Of a stretch of DNA of 64,000 bases, positions 1-11,966 are shown piece by piece. The notes beneath the pieces are model-generated. The model did no database searches and was not told where the DNA came from. It worked only from the letters and a program-made list of their open reading frames with translations. The DNA is taken from NCBI GenBank assembly GCA_018894105.1, contig CM032126.1, forward strand, positions 24,712,391 to 24,776,390. Reading direction: 5' to 3'. This DNA comes from Jacaranda mimosifolia. Its lineage: Eukaryota; Streptophyta; Magnoliopsida; Lamiales; Bignoniaceae. Positions within the stretch are counted from its first letter, which is position 1. Each line of letters opens with the position of its first letter. The position numbers were made by a program, and so were the translations under genes.

Positions 1-3000
1 CTTGGTCTTCATACTGAAGTACTTAGGTGCGCAATCTATTTTCCTTGACTATCTAATTCACATTACTAGTTCCACTATACACCCAGCTTGTTAAGGCAAT
101 CAAGGTTTTATTCCGAATGCAATTTACCATTTTGACCTCCTAAGCATTCTAGTTCAGTCAAACCTTATCAATTAAGCATTTTATCGAATTGGGGCTAATA
201 TTTAAATTTCATTATTAATATTCAAATTAATATTCTTAACCCATAATTAATAAATTTAGCCTAATTTAGGCTATCCATATGAATTTTACATATTTTTATT
301 TTTTAAAATAATAATCAATCTTTATAAACATTATACAACTTAGGTTTTTCAATTACACCAAATCAACATAATCAATAATAATTAGTCTTTTATTGATGGC
401 CTAAGTCCATATTACTATCTAATCATTTCAGTCTATGATCACAATTTTGGTCCAAATTACTTATGTTTACATTGAAAATTAGCTTAATACTTTAATCGAA
501 CTAAATCAGGGATCAATTAACTGATTACTCAGATTTTTACCAAATTAACCAAATTTGAGGTCAATTCACAACATGAAATCAACTTGCATACGTCTGGATC
601 GTCGTCCTGGAGATTTTACCGCTTAACCACCGAAGCTGCTGCTGTCGGCCACCGTGCGCCACCCGTCGAAGTCTTGTACGATCACTACCACCCGCATTGC
701 CTTGCTACGCTAGTGAAAACCCCTATGCCAATTTCAGTTTATGCCACCTCCTCCTCGGTCAATTTGGCCAAAATAGTTGCAGCTCTACCATCAGACCACC
801 AGTGATGCCACCTTAATTACTCCTCCTTCGGCGGCCTATTCTCTGAATTGAAGATACCAACGTGATTTCCTCACAAAACCCATCAAAAACCTTCCACCAA
901 TTTCAAACTTCAGCTGCTATAGTCATGCAACCAGCCACCGTCGTTGTGTGCCTTCTTCTGCTTTTAATTGTCATAATTCCAAATGGTAGTTTGGGGTAAT
1001 TTTGGTGTCATAATGTTCATCTCAATAAAGGGAAGATAATAGCTAATTTAGTTTAAGGTTTTTCCAATAAGGGTGAGGTGGATATGGGGAGAAAAAAGCT
1101 GGGCTCACCTGAGAGACGTAGACAAAATAAAGAGACCTTTTTTCATACTTCTTATTTTGCCAAAATTGCATTGCGGCCCCTAAAGTTCTTTCTCAATTCC
1201 AAATTCGATCCCTCAACTCCTGAGTGCCTAAGATTAACCTCCCTATTTTTAGTTGACTTCCTAATTTCGACAGAGGACTTGCTCAAGAGAGATGATGCAA
1301 TACACCGAGGTGCGATCCATTTCTACATAACTAGCCTAGGTTTTTGCCAAGCTGGGTGAATAAAAGAAGAGATTCAGGCAGGCATAAGCATCGTCTCTTG
1401 ATCTAATCCGTCTTCCCTCGCCTCAGAATTAGGTTTTAAATAGAATATATTGCTTTTTTTTCTCCCTAACTCATCCTCGTCCTTACTTCAACTTAGATTT
1501 ATCCGAATCAAGTCAAGGCGATGAAGCAGGCTCAAGGACCTAGTCTTAATAGTCAGACAAAGCAGTATATATGTTTTCAAAATATCAATTGAATCAATAA
1601 CCACTGCTTCTCAAGCACTTGCAGCAGCTATGTAGTATTCTCTTCTAGCAGCACTAGTCACGCAAACTCCCATCATATCCCAGATCACATTACTCTACTT
1701 TTTTGCATGACATGATACACAAAGAGTTAGTAAATAAGTAAGTATAAAGAGGGGGTCGACATAAGGCCAGCAACTGCATTAGAGATAGATTCAACAAGGC
1801 AAGATTCAACATTAACTTTCGATGTTCCATTATGATGTTGCTATTTATCTCCATTATGGTTGAGTCAAAAGTTTTTTCGAATGGTGTTCTATTTGTTCGT
1901 ATCTCCTGATACTATATAAAGCAAAGCCCATAGTAAACATATGATGAGGCCAAACAAGAAATCCAAGGACGCTCGAGTAGGCAGGTCGAGGTCCTACGAG
2001 GTACCCACTACTCAGAGTATGTACCCTCTTTCATGTCCTTTCCAACCAGTCGAATGGCTTGTCCAATCGCTACGTAGACACAATACAATGTCCAATAATA
2101 ATAATAATAATTATAGTAATAGTAACTTGGTCTCATGCATCTACCATTATACCCACAATTATTGGCCATGGGTTTGAGTTACGGGGTCTTTCTTACATAT
2201 CCTTAAAGTAGCCTACTCATATAAATAATCCCTTTTTTTTCACATGGGCTCGTCAGTCTAGCACTACATTCAACCAGAGAAAGGAAATTCCTCTCTATGT
2301 CTCTTATGTCATTTCCTTTTCTTGGGAAGGCTTGCCTCAAGCTTATGAATGCTTTGAAGGCCAAAAGTTTTCAATTGGAATGTGTATGTGGTGCAGATCT
2401 CCTTTATTCCACCGACACATTGATGCCCACTTGGAGAAAATGATCCTAGCGGCTACTTCTCGATATTGTGCCAATTCTAGTTTTAAACTCCATGTTGTTA
2501 TCCCGACACCAAGCCTTTATATAATGATGCCCTTTTCATAACATCATATTCAGCCAATAACACCTAGCAAGAATATGGTATAGAGCCCTTCGGGCCTAGA
2601 TCCAAGCAGATCCTCTTAGAGTTCGACATTGAGTATGTCAGTCCAGGGATTGGCGACTTACCCATTCTTCTTCCACCGATCCTAACCATGTCCCCATGAG
2701 AAGGTTGCAGAAAAAGCAACCCTAAACAGTATAGAATAAATTTGTTTCTCTTTGTTTCTACGAACAGAATTTTTCCATTATTACGAACATATTAGAATTT
2801 TTCTTACTCCTACATTGGCCCCAGCTTAGTGTTCAATTTTTACAATTAAGTCCTTACTTTATTAATTTTCGGCCCCTATATTTTTCCACCATCACACTAA
2901 GCTTTAATTATTTTAAGTAATTACTTTAAGACATTTATTAACTTTATTATTAAATAACTTAGGTCTAATTCCTTACCCTCTAATTATTGCTTAAGATTTG

Positions 3001-4059
3001 ATAAATTTAAATTCTCATTTTCATTTAAATTTTATTTTAAAAGTTGGGGTCTTACAACCTGCCCTTATTTCAATCAGAATAAGTCTGTAGGACCCCGTGG
3101 CATTGGCTTCTACATGGACAATGACGAAAGATTCAGAAAGGAAGGGGAAGGCATGATTGGTGATTGAAAGACCACTATTTCAAGTTTCATTTAAAGTATT
3201 ATAGGACAATGGACTCAACAAGGGTTGACCGTAGTAAGATGCTCTTTCTTTATAAGCTGAGACTTCATTTTTTACCTTCAAACACATAGATGCCAAGCTC
3301 CTGTTCATTAAGATTTTTGGACTCTTAATTCCAACTTTAATCTTGGAGAAATGTGAGTGGGCTAGGATCGCTATTGGATCGAGTAAGGTTATGAAGGGTG
3401 GAAATGAATTGGATTTAATACACTTCTATTTATTACACTAACAAGGGAGAGAGGACCCAAATAGAAAGATGGGTCCACCCTTAGCCCAATACTTAATAAA
3501 GGGATGCAGGACAGACTTCTTCTACATCGAATTCACAAAAATAACATACAAGATTTCATCTTAGGAAGAGAAATAGATTTCTAGCTTCCTATTTATCTTG
3601 ATTAGTTCTAGCTTTGTTTTTTTCTTTTTCTATTGAGATTTCTTTTTATAGATCGAACCCATTTTCGTCTCATGAACCACCTGCTTATCGTACATGTGGT
3701 TTCAAGGCTCCAGTCATTCAGTTACTTGCTTGTGATTGCAACCATTGCTCGAAAAGGGAGAGGCAAGGAATTGCTCGCTCCTATTCAGTTCATGTGACGA
3801 ACCAAGCATTGTTAGGTCTTAAATTCTTTGAACTATTGAATCTAGTTCAAGACCTCCATGAGAGTGATGGTGATGGAATCCCTCTTCAAACACTAAAAGT
3901 GCTTATCCTTTCACTAAAGAAGGTTGGAGAGAGAGGAACTATAGAGTTCCAAGGTAAGGTGGGAAAAGGCAAATGCTAAACTGCTTAACACATGCAGTCC
4001 AGATGCTTAGAGATAGATTACAAACAAAATCCAAAAAGACTATCATAAAGAATCAACAG
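1..4059. other. gene-free stretch, retroelement- and organelle-like sequence
   Basis: No credible gene is seen. Short ORFs at 584, 1078, 1941 and 2332 have no recognisable domain and uneven composition. The first ~560 bases and 2,750-3,056 are AT-rich and resemble plant LTR sequence; the second ends at 3,047-3,056 in gggtcttaca, which on the minus strand reads TGTAAGACCC, a start typical of some plant gypsy LTRs. No matching second end or target duplication was found. About 1,900-2,720 and 3,060-4,059 are GC-richer and look like mitochondrial non-coding DNA continuing the organelle insert to the right, but I recognise no gene in them. The plus-strand ORF at 3,614-3,979 (121 codons) could be part of that insert; its product is unknown. 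Confidence 0.5.
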
Positions 4060-4620
4060 TATGTAAAAGCTCATAGAAAATGAGCAACTAACAATGCTTA
4101 TGCCCATGAGAAGTCCTAGCGCCATCCATTGATAGTAATAGAACTCTGTGCTAAGTGTTTTTTAGTGATATGAGTTACTACCCTTTGATCACTTATACTG
4201 CTCCAAACATTTCACCGTATTTTTCAATTGAAATGAAATATTACTACTAAAATAGAATTGCACATCCAGTTCTAAGAAGTCATGATCTCAAGCCGATACT
4301 TGACATATACCCCTTTTTCCAGGTCAATCACAAGGAAAATTAAGACTTACTTTATACAATATCAATAGCTCGGAGCAAGTAGAACACCTTTTAGAATTAT
4401 CAATAACGCGATATGAATTGTAAATGCATAGATATGATGTATCAAAAAGTTTGTGGTTCCTAACAGAATAGGTAACAAAGCCACTTTGCTGGCCAATCAC
4501 CACCCTCCAGGTTAAACTAGTGCTTGTCGTTGCACCAAGGGCTAAAGCATGAGTCTTTTGTATTCATTGAGCAAAAATGAGTTGTAATTGTATTGTGATA
4601 TCTGAAAACATATCTTGAGA
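4060..4620 (-). pseudogene. psaA: plastid psaA fragment in nuclear DNA (degenerate)
   Basis: Read on the minus strand, this is a broken stretch of PsaA, the photosystem I P700 apoprotein A1 normally encoded in the plastid. In order one sees QDMFSD at 4,600-4,617, then HALALGATTSTSLTW, then [10 protein letters not shown] and LILLKGVL, then FPCD, CQVSAWDHDF, then VVTHIT and [10 protein letters not shown]. This order matches the C-terminal third of PsaA. In-frame stops (one replaces the tryptophan after the FAQ motif), several frameshifts and a probable deletion after the INGW motif make it non-functional. It abuts a mitochondrial ccmC fragment in the same orientation. It may have arrived as plastid DNA already captured by the mitochondrial genome. 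The left boundary is approximate. Confidence 0.8.
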
Positions 4621-4623
4621 ATG

Positions 4624-4815
4624 TCCAACCCGGTCTTCCCCAAAGTCCCCTAATCAATAAGGTAAACAACATTGAAAAAGCATCTATTTTTCTGCCAATT
4701 TCAAAAGAACGAAGAAAAGGGGAATGTTTTGTTAATAAGAGCAAGAAAATATTCATAGTATAAACAAGAATACTCATTTGAGCTGCAGGAATATGTACAT
4801 ACGAAATAGGAAAAT
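4624..4815 (-). pseudogene. ccmC: mitochondrial ccmC fragment in nuclear DNA (degenerate)
   Basis: The minus strand encodes about 60 codons of CcmC, the haem-handling membrane protein of mitochondrial cytochrome c maturation. The recognisable order is YVHIPAAQMSILVY, then LLLLTKHSPFLRS, then LFTLLIRGLWGRPGW; these match the VHVPAAWMS, LLTKHPLFLRS and TGGFWGRPMWG blocks of plant mitochondrial CcmC. The WDAR haem-ligand motif that normally follows is missing, because the sequence switches to psaA immediately downstream. The minus-strand ORF of 86 codons spanning the junction (4,517-4,777) is therefore an accidental fusion. A functional gene would be about 240 codons. The identification rests on motif recall. 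Confidence 0.78.
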
Positions 4816-6099
4816 TTTCATTATATATAATTGTTGCATTGAACCAAATATATCTTATCTATTGATAACTAAAAGCTTTAAGAAACCCCAAGTAGATTTG
4901 GCTTATTCACTTAAATGATTGGGGCCTACCAATTTAATCTGAGTTTAGCTTATTTTTACAAGCTAATATTTTATATCAAAGAATAAATTTTAATGATTTA
5001 TCTTAAAAATCTAAATGAAAATTAATATATCTATATATAAAAAAAATTACAAAAATAAAAAAAGTAATAACAAATTTATAACTAAACTAAGTATTTTAAA
5101 GAATATTTACTATTTAATATGTCAGCAATTGATATAAATGTAGAATAATTCATAGAAAAGTAAATATGCCTTATAACTTTAAGATAAATTATTTCTAGCA
5201 TTATTCGAAATATATAAGTTAATATATGCATTTTATTTCTCATCAATCATGTTAGATATATACATGCCAAAAAGTATAGCCATCTTTTGTCATTGTAACT
5301 TGATAAGCTCTCTCATTAATTTTTAATAAAATATTATTAAAACTTTATAAAATATTGTATTTATAACTAGAATGTTATTTTTGTGCATGATAATGTGGAT
5401 ATGTCTTTGATGTTGCAGGAAAATAAAGTGAGGTCCTTTTCAGTAGACAGCAAAATGTTGGTTCTTTTCCTCTAAAACTTGTGTAGAGAAATCTCAATTT
5501 CTCCAAAATTATTTCGAATTCGTGGTTCTTTTGCAAATAATTTCCTTTCCCTACCTCCCCCCAATTCTTTATGGGACTTGATATTTATAGCTTTTGTCTA
5601 CATGGACTTAGACCCATTAAGGTTTTTCTATCCTTCTTCATGGGCTTAAATTATTTTTGGACTCTCCAGCCCTTTTACTTAATTAGTTAATTTAAGTTAT
5701 TGGACCACTTTTAGTTAATTTATCGAATTACTCTTGTAGTCAACATTTATACATATTAGTCTTTATTACATCTTTTTTTAAATTAATTTGAAGATATATA
5801 TAACATTCACATATCTTCATTCATTTATTTATTTATTAATCTTGAAGAATTAAGAAATATAATCAACCCCTCACATAATCTTTTTTAAATTAATAGATTT
5901 GGACTAAGTTAGCTCCTCTAGTTTTTTTTGTTTTTTAGTTTTTCAGACTAATCTTTTATTTTTTCTATTCTTGTTTTTAATATTTTATAATAATTTACAC
6001 TAATTTTATTTTCATTTTATTTAACAGATTATCCATACTAACAAGTTCGAAGAAAAGATATACTTAAATTGAGTCATGTCAATTAAAGAAGTGGACATC
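4816..6099. other. AT-rich spacer, no gene
   Basis: Strongly AT-rich with homopolymer tracts; no ORF of note on either strand and no recognisable repeat boundary. Confidence 0.5.
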
Positions 6100-7150
6100 T
6101 GTTAGACCTTTTTTGTGTCGATTAGACCAAGCATCCGATAGTGATCGTATATTGGCAACACAATGATGCATGCCGGCATGGTGCGGCACTTATGACACTT
6201 AGTTCTTAGTGCTGGCCACATTCGTGGGCATTGTGCAAACAACTGCTGGACGGTGTGCGTGAGAACTTGAGATAGGCGCAAATTGGGCGGGTAGGCAGTA
6301 GCTTGGCATATAGTAGTGCAACGATGTGCACGAATGCGCACAAGGGGACTGAGAATGGCGCACGCGCTAGACCGTTACTGAGACTTGGTGCGCAGCTGGG
6401 TAGAGCAGCATGCACAAGCAGGCTGGGGAACACACGGGTGTTGGCACACACAGCAACGAGCCAGCATGACGTGGCGCACAATTGGGTGTGAGACTCGATT
6501 AGCTGGCAGATACTTGGCGCACACAATAGACGTGTGGCACGATGCTTGGAAGTCTTTCGTGAAGCATGTGCAGACGGCTGGGACTTGATTAGGACAACCG
6601 CCAGGACACTTGGCAGACTTAGGGTCAGGTTGGCTAGAAGTTGCGGACAATTATCAGATTTGAGGGAAACCGCCAAGACACTTGGCAGTATCTTGTGGGT
6701 TGTCTACCTAGCAGATAGGGGATGTTCTTTGAACGTTCGGTATAGTGGTTGGGGACCTGGGGTTGTCAATCGTACATTATTGTAGACTGTAAAATAAGGC
6801 CGAGACCTCACAACTCCTATAGCCGGATTTAGTGGATGCTAGTAAGCTTTGGGAGAGTCTTGTGTGATGGCTCATGGTTGTTTCCCAATATATTTGATTG
6901 ATTGGTTCAGTGGAAATATAAGGTTGGGCGTTGCCCATAGTTGTTACGTGTTTCTTGCATTTACTTGATGCATTATTGGTTTATTTTCGTTGCATATGTG
7001 TGCGTAAGTATTGCAAGCGGGTCTTGGAGTCACTTTCACCCAAATTCCAACTAACCAAGCACTTGACGGGATGCTTGGGGAGGGAAGGCTTACTGAACAT
7101 GGGCAAGGCAAAATAGTAATGTTTGGCCCAACGCAGTCTTGCCCATGTAA
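6100..7150. repeat. GC-richer island, possible LTR-like remnant
   Basis: Composition rises sharply over the AT-rich flanks. Overlapping ORFs exist in several frames on both strands (for example 6,206-6,676 minus and 6,534-6,785 plus), but none shows a domain, and openness in many frames is expected from composition. The block starts near 6,097 with TGTTAG and the last GC-rich stretch ends near 7,150 with gtaaca, ends compatible with an LTR. No exact 5-bp target duplication is visible. The minus-strand sequence just below 46,070 also begins TGTTAG and shares GATTAGAC, suggesting the same family. Confidence 0.3.
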
Positions 7151-7384
7151 CAGTATCTAATACTATGCTTTTACAATATGATACTTGTTTAGATAATCTC
7201 ATAAAAATATGGTAATAGTAAGTTTGTGATTAGTTGGAATCATGTAAATAATTTTTAGGCAGATGGGAGGTACTAAAAACAAAATTTAATATTAATTTAA
7301 GAAAATACAAATTAAATAGATTAAAATTGGGGGACTGAACTCAAATTTGTACATGACTTAAGAATCTAATCCGACGAACACCAA

Positions 7385-7437
7385 CACACACACACACAAA
7401 AGAAGAAGAAGAAGAAGAAGAAGAAGAAGAAGAAGAA
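7385..7437. repeat. compound microsatellite (CA)n-(AAG)n
   Basis: A short CA repeat runs directly into about thirteen AAG/GAA triplets. It is in non-coding DNA and likely length-polymorphic. Confidence 0.95.
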
Positions 7438-8171
7438 CCTAAAAGTTTTTACATGACATATTAATCTTTTCTATTGTGATACTCGGACAACTACTAGTTG
7501 TTAGGAATACTACTTGCTCTTTTGTTCAAATAAATATTGAAGTGTCATTACTAATCGAAAATATAAGAGGTCGTTAATCATTTTGATTAAATCGATGGGT
7601 GCTCGTTATTCCAAATCTCCAAACATGAAAAGGCTTCAAAATATGTATTAAATGGGATAATGAATTAGTCGACATCGCTCTCCAACTTGAAATTATTTAG
7701 ACAAACTTGAGTTCAATTTTAAAGTTAAACTAGCTCGAGCTCACTAGCAAAGAAAATAATATTTTTATGTTTGTTTAAAGAATCACGAAGCACTAACTAT
7801 ATGTAAGTTATCCCTCAAGATACTCCTTTTCACACATCTTTCAAGTATCAAATATGTTGAATTAATTCGAGTTGTTTTTTAATTATTTTAAATTATGTTA
7901 TCATTCTTTACTACTTTCATCATTCTTATCTTAATTATGTTATATTATTAATTATTTAATTTTAAATATTTATTTTATTTTATTATAATACATACTTATT
8001 ATTAGTACTAGTAAAATAATATATTTTAATAAACATTTTTAATTTAACATTAATATATATAACTATCAATAAATCTCCCTTTTGTATTAAAGAGCTCAAA
8101 CTCGAGTCAAGAACTTGATAAACTTATTGAGTTAGAGTCAGACCTTGCTGGAGCTAAGTCCATTCATGTTG

Positions 8172-8179
8172 CACCCCTC
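8172..8179. repeat. left target-site duplication of hAT element
   Basis: cacccctc; an identical copy lies at 9,527-9,534 directly outside the other element end. Confidence 0.85.
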
Positions 8180-9526
8180 TAGGGCTGTAAACAGATATTA
8201 AACGGATCGGATATGCAGTATCCGTATCCGTATCCGTTTAACTTTTACCGTATCCGTATCCGATGGATATTTTTTTATAATATCCGAATTCGTATCCGCC
8301 GGATATTATTCGAATTCGGATATATCTGTATCCAATTATAATTATTCCGAATATCCGTTTATGAATATTCTAATATCTGAATCCATTAATTTATAATAAA
8401 ATGCATATTTTTTTCTAATAAATTTCATTTAAAAAAATAATCATATAAATAACATAATAAAATCTAAAAAAAACAACAAACAAACAATAAAATCAGCATA
8501 CTCCAAAAATTAAACAAGCATACAAATCTCCTCAAGAACAAAAGAAATAATAATTTCCAATACATAATACAACAATTCAATATAAACAAAATAAAAACTA
8601 ATTTCAATACAAGAAAACTATTCACTAGTCCAACAACATGAACATGCTTGAACTTCTCATCTATTTAACATTGCAAAAACTCTTCTCTTAAGAGCTTATA
8701 AGTTATTTTTTAAAAAAAAATTACCAAATACTTTTTGATACCTTATAAACTTTTAACATCTTACCTTAAGAGCTTATAAGATGTTTTAAGAAGCTTATAA
8801 GCTCATTCAAACACCCTCTTAAATCTTAATATCCCCTTAGCTAGTTAATAATTTTAGTATTTTAGTATTTTATTTTAGAATTAAAAAGTTAATTATTCTT
8901 AATTTAGTTAATTTTTTTTATAATTATTGATTCACTTTATGATTAATTAATATTAATAAAATGACACCAATATAAATTAATTATAAAGTGAAGCAACAAT
9001 AATTTTATATTGATCAATTTTCTCACTAATATATTAACTTTTCAATTTTTTTGATTTAATATTATTTAATTATCATCATTACCATCTAATTTTTTTATTA
9101 ATTCTTTAATTACTAATTTATACATATATTCATTTACATATAGATTATGAAATTTAATAATTAAATAATTAAATAAATTATTATGTATAATAATATATTA
9201 TATATGGTAATTTTTTAAAATATTATATATATATATATATATTAAAATACATAAAAATAGAATATATTATATATAATATTTTTTAAAATATTATTTATCG
9301 GATACGGATAATCGAATATATAAACGGATATATCCAACGGATATGTATTCGGAGCGGATATTAAACGGATCGGATAGGCATTTACCATATTCGTATCCGT
9401 TTATAGTCGGATGTCTACTAATCGAATACGGATAATATCCGCTTTAAACGGATACGGATAATAGCCCTATAAACGGATTCGGATGCGAACGGTAAACGAA
9501 TTTTCGAATATCCATTTACAGCCCTA
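8180..9526. mobile_element. non-autonomous hAT-superfamily transposon
   Basis: The 1,347-bp element begins TAGGGCTGTAAA and ends TTTACAGCCCTA, a perfect 12-bp terminal inverted repeat, flanked by the 8-bp direct repeat cacccctc. An 8-bp duplication plus a (C/T)AGGG-type end is the hallmark of hAT elements. Both subterminal regions (about 8,200-8,360 and 9,290-9,515) are packed with copies of ATCCG / CGGAT hexamer-like motifs, as expected for transposase-binding subterminal repeats. The interior is AT-rich, has no coding potential, and contains a small internal inverted motif (gagcttataag / cttataagctc) near 8,690-8,815, perhaps a nested MITE. It would need a transposase supplied in trans. Confidence 0.85.
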
Positions 9527-10060
9527 CACCCCTCCAGTATATTACATAAATAAATAAATTAAAAATGATAAATGCAGACACACAAACGCACACACGCAAC
9601 ACACATACTTGATATTTTAAGTGTTGTTTTCTTAATTTGTAAAATCACGCACTTTTAATCTTTTTCATTTAAAAAATTGAAATTCAACATAGATAAATTG
9701 ATAATAATTGATTAACCAGAATAAATTTTTCAGCAAAAAATTCAATGGTATAAATTTAACAATATTTCATATATAAAATGTCCAAGAAGGAAACCATAAT
9801 TAATAAAATAAAATAAACTAGTTAGTATTGTGGGGAAAAGTCACCTGCAAAATAAAATTGTTCTAATGGTAGTTGTAAACATTCGAGCAATGTATTGAAA
9901 AATAAAGTTCACTGAGTATAAAAATTCCAAAATAACTGACCTTATGAAAATTTAAAATGATAACGGTCTTTGAAAATAAAATCAATATAAAACTTTTCCA
10001 AGTATTATTATAGATAGTAAAATTTATATCCAATAAAGTAGATAGAATAGTTTCTTTTGT

Positions 10061-10291
10061 TATGATTATCATATTTAAACAAGTTTTTTACAATTTCATA
10101 TAATGATTAGATCCATCTCTAAGTATAGAGACTCAATTGAGTTGAAGTATTCCATCATTACACATTAGTTTGCTATGATTATCATATTTTAGTAGGTTTT
10201 TAACAACTTCAAATATCTCTAAGATGATGATCGGATCCATCACCAAGTATAGAGACTCAATTGAGTTGAGGCATTCCACCGTTACACATTG
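10061..10291. repeat. imperfect tandem duplication, ~113-124 bp units
   Basis: Both units begin with tatgattatcatattt (10,061 and 10,174), contain aagtatagagactcaattga (starting 10,121 and 10,245) and end with a ttacacatt block. Units differ by small indels and scattered substitutions. Confidence 0.85.
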
Positions 10292-11019
10292 ATAGTGAAT
10301 TTTGTGCTAAATAGGTATCGAATAACAGCTTTTAAATTATCTCAAAATCCTTAATTCATTCCAATGGGAACAAGATTAGGTCTCATTTTTCTATTATTTA
10401 TATTCACGCACATCAAAAATTTGTTAGGTTCAACTCTCCAATCTCACACTACTTTTGCATGATCAATTGTTATTTGAATTTTCTTTATCAATTGCTTCCA
10501 TTTAACTATTAATTGAATTTTTTTGTTTTAGAAACCAAGATTGTATTCATGCTTCTTGTATAAAGGCCAATTAGATCTCCTAATAGAAAATGGCTATTAA
10601 ATTACACCATTTTGCTATTATTACCTTTGGCTTATGGTAGTGACTAGTGAATTATGTTGGTTTTATTTGCCTGTTAACTCTTGCTTTCAAATCGACCAAG
10701 TTAGTAGACTTATTACTTTGCCTTGACATATTTCAAAGGATGAAAGAGATTATATTTTGGAAGAGTACTTGTAATTAATTTTTTTCTCATCTACCTGTTA
10801 GGTACTTACGTTCACAATTATATATATATATATATATATATAAAAGGAAAAAGGAAGAAGAAGACGAAGAAGCGCACAAAACAACAAAAAGTTCGTCATT
10901 GGCGGAACCAAATCTATCTTGTACTTTTAATTTTCCCGTGAAACAAAGAAAAGCAAGATTTACATAACTTTAAGAGTGTATTTGCGTACTTATTATTAAG
11001 TATGCAAATAATTTATGTA

Positions 11020-11966
11020 AAATTGAGAAGTATAGGAAGGCAAAGTGATGCAATTAAAAGTATAGAGGGGTAAAGTGGATTTTACCCAAGATATATAACA
11101 AAAATGTATTTCTTAAAGACCGACTTCAAATGCTATATGAAATCTCACTTACACATAGTTTTGTTGCTACTTGGTACTAAAGGCAGCGACTTTTTTAATT
11201 TTTTATGATTTCATAGAATAATGTATTAGGTAATAAAGTAGAGTTATTGAAGCAATTCTATGGAGACAAAAAGGGGGTCTGTATATTATTAATTAAGTTT
11301 TCTTTAATGGAAATCTTTATTTCTTCTAGAGATGTACTATTAGGATATAATGCAAGTTTTTGATATATTTATAGTGCAGTCAGTCCATGTTTCATCTTTC
11401 AGCATTCAGCTTGGAACTTTTAATTTAATTTTAACATTATTTTGTATAAAATTTGTGTATTCATATAAGAGAAGAGTAGCTGGGAGAGATTGACAAAACA
11501 ATATTGAGGTATAGGCATTTTGGGTATATAAAAATAAAATATAATGATCTAACTATTTTTACTTGGTTTGCTAACAGAAATTGAATAAGCTTTAACGATG
11601 TTAAAGTAAGTGAAGTAAAACTGAGAGTACAAAGAGGCACAGTGATGCAAATTAAAGTATAGGTGGGTAAAGTAAGATGAAGTTTGAGTATAAGGGGGTA
11701 AAATGGATTTTACACATATATCTTTGGTGATTTTATATTTCTAAATCTTCAAATATAAATTTTTCTTTTTTATGGAGAAGAAGGGTTTTACTTGTTAAAT
11801 GAACAATTAAAAATTATGGGCAACTTTGTCTTTTAAAACGAAAAAGTTAACGGTGTTAAGGAGATGAAAAGAATTTAACGAAATTGAATAATTTAAATAA
11901 AATTGAGAGTATAGTAAGCAAAGTGATGCAATTAAAAGTATAGAGAGGTAAAGTGGATTTTACCCT
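11020..11966. repeat. three direct copies of a 'gggtaaaatccacttta'-ended repeat
   Basis: Copies end at about 11,087, 11,714 and 11,966. On the plus strand each carries the order: related to 'aaagtgatgcaattaaaagtata', then a purine-rich gaggggtaaa block, then gtggattttaccc. The reverse complement starts GGGTAAAATCCACTTTACC, which looks like the terminal sequence of a plant DNA transposon or MITE family. All three copies are in the same orientation; no paired inverted end is seen nearby, so these may be truncated insertions. Confidence 0.6.

Noticed and set aside
584..805. 73-codon plus-strand ORF in the left flank
   Set aside because: No domain, no neighbouring gene structure, and it sits in LTR-like DNA; treated as chance.
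4517..4777. 86-codon minus-strand ORF as a possible novel membrane protein
   Set aside because: Its first half is a CcmC fragment and its second half is psaA read out of frame, so it is a pseudogene junction.
6206..6785. Several overlapping ORFs on both strands
   Set aside because: Simultaneous openness in four or more frames reflects GC-richer composition of the island; no motif in any frame.
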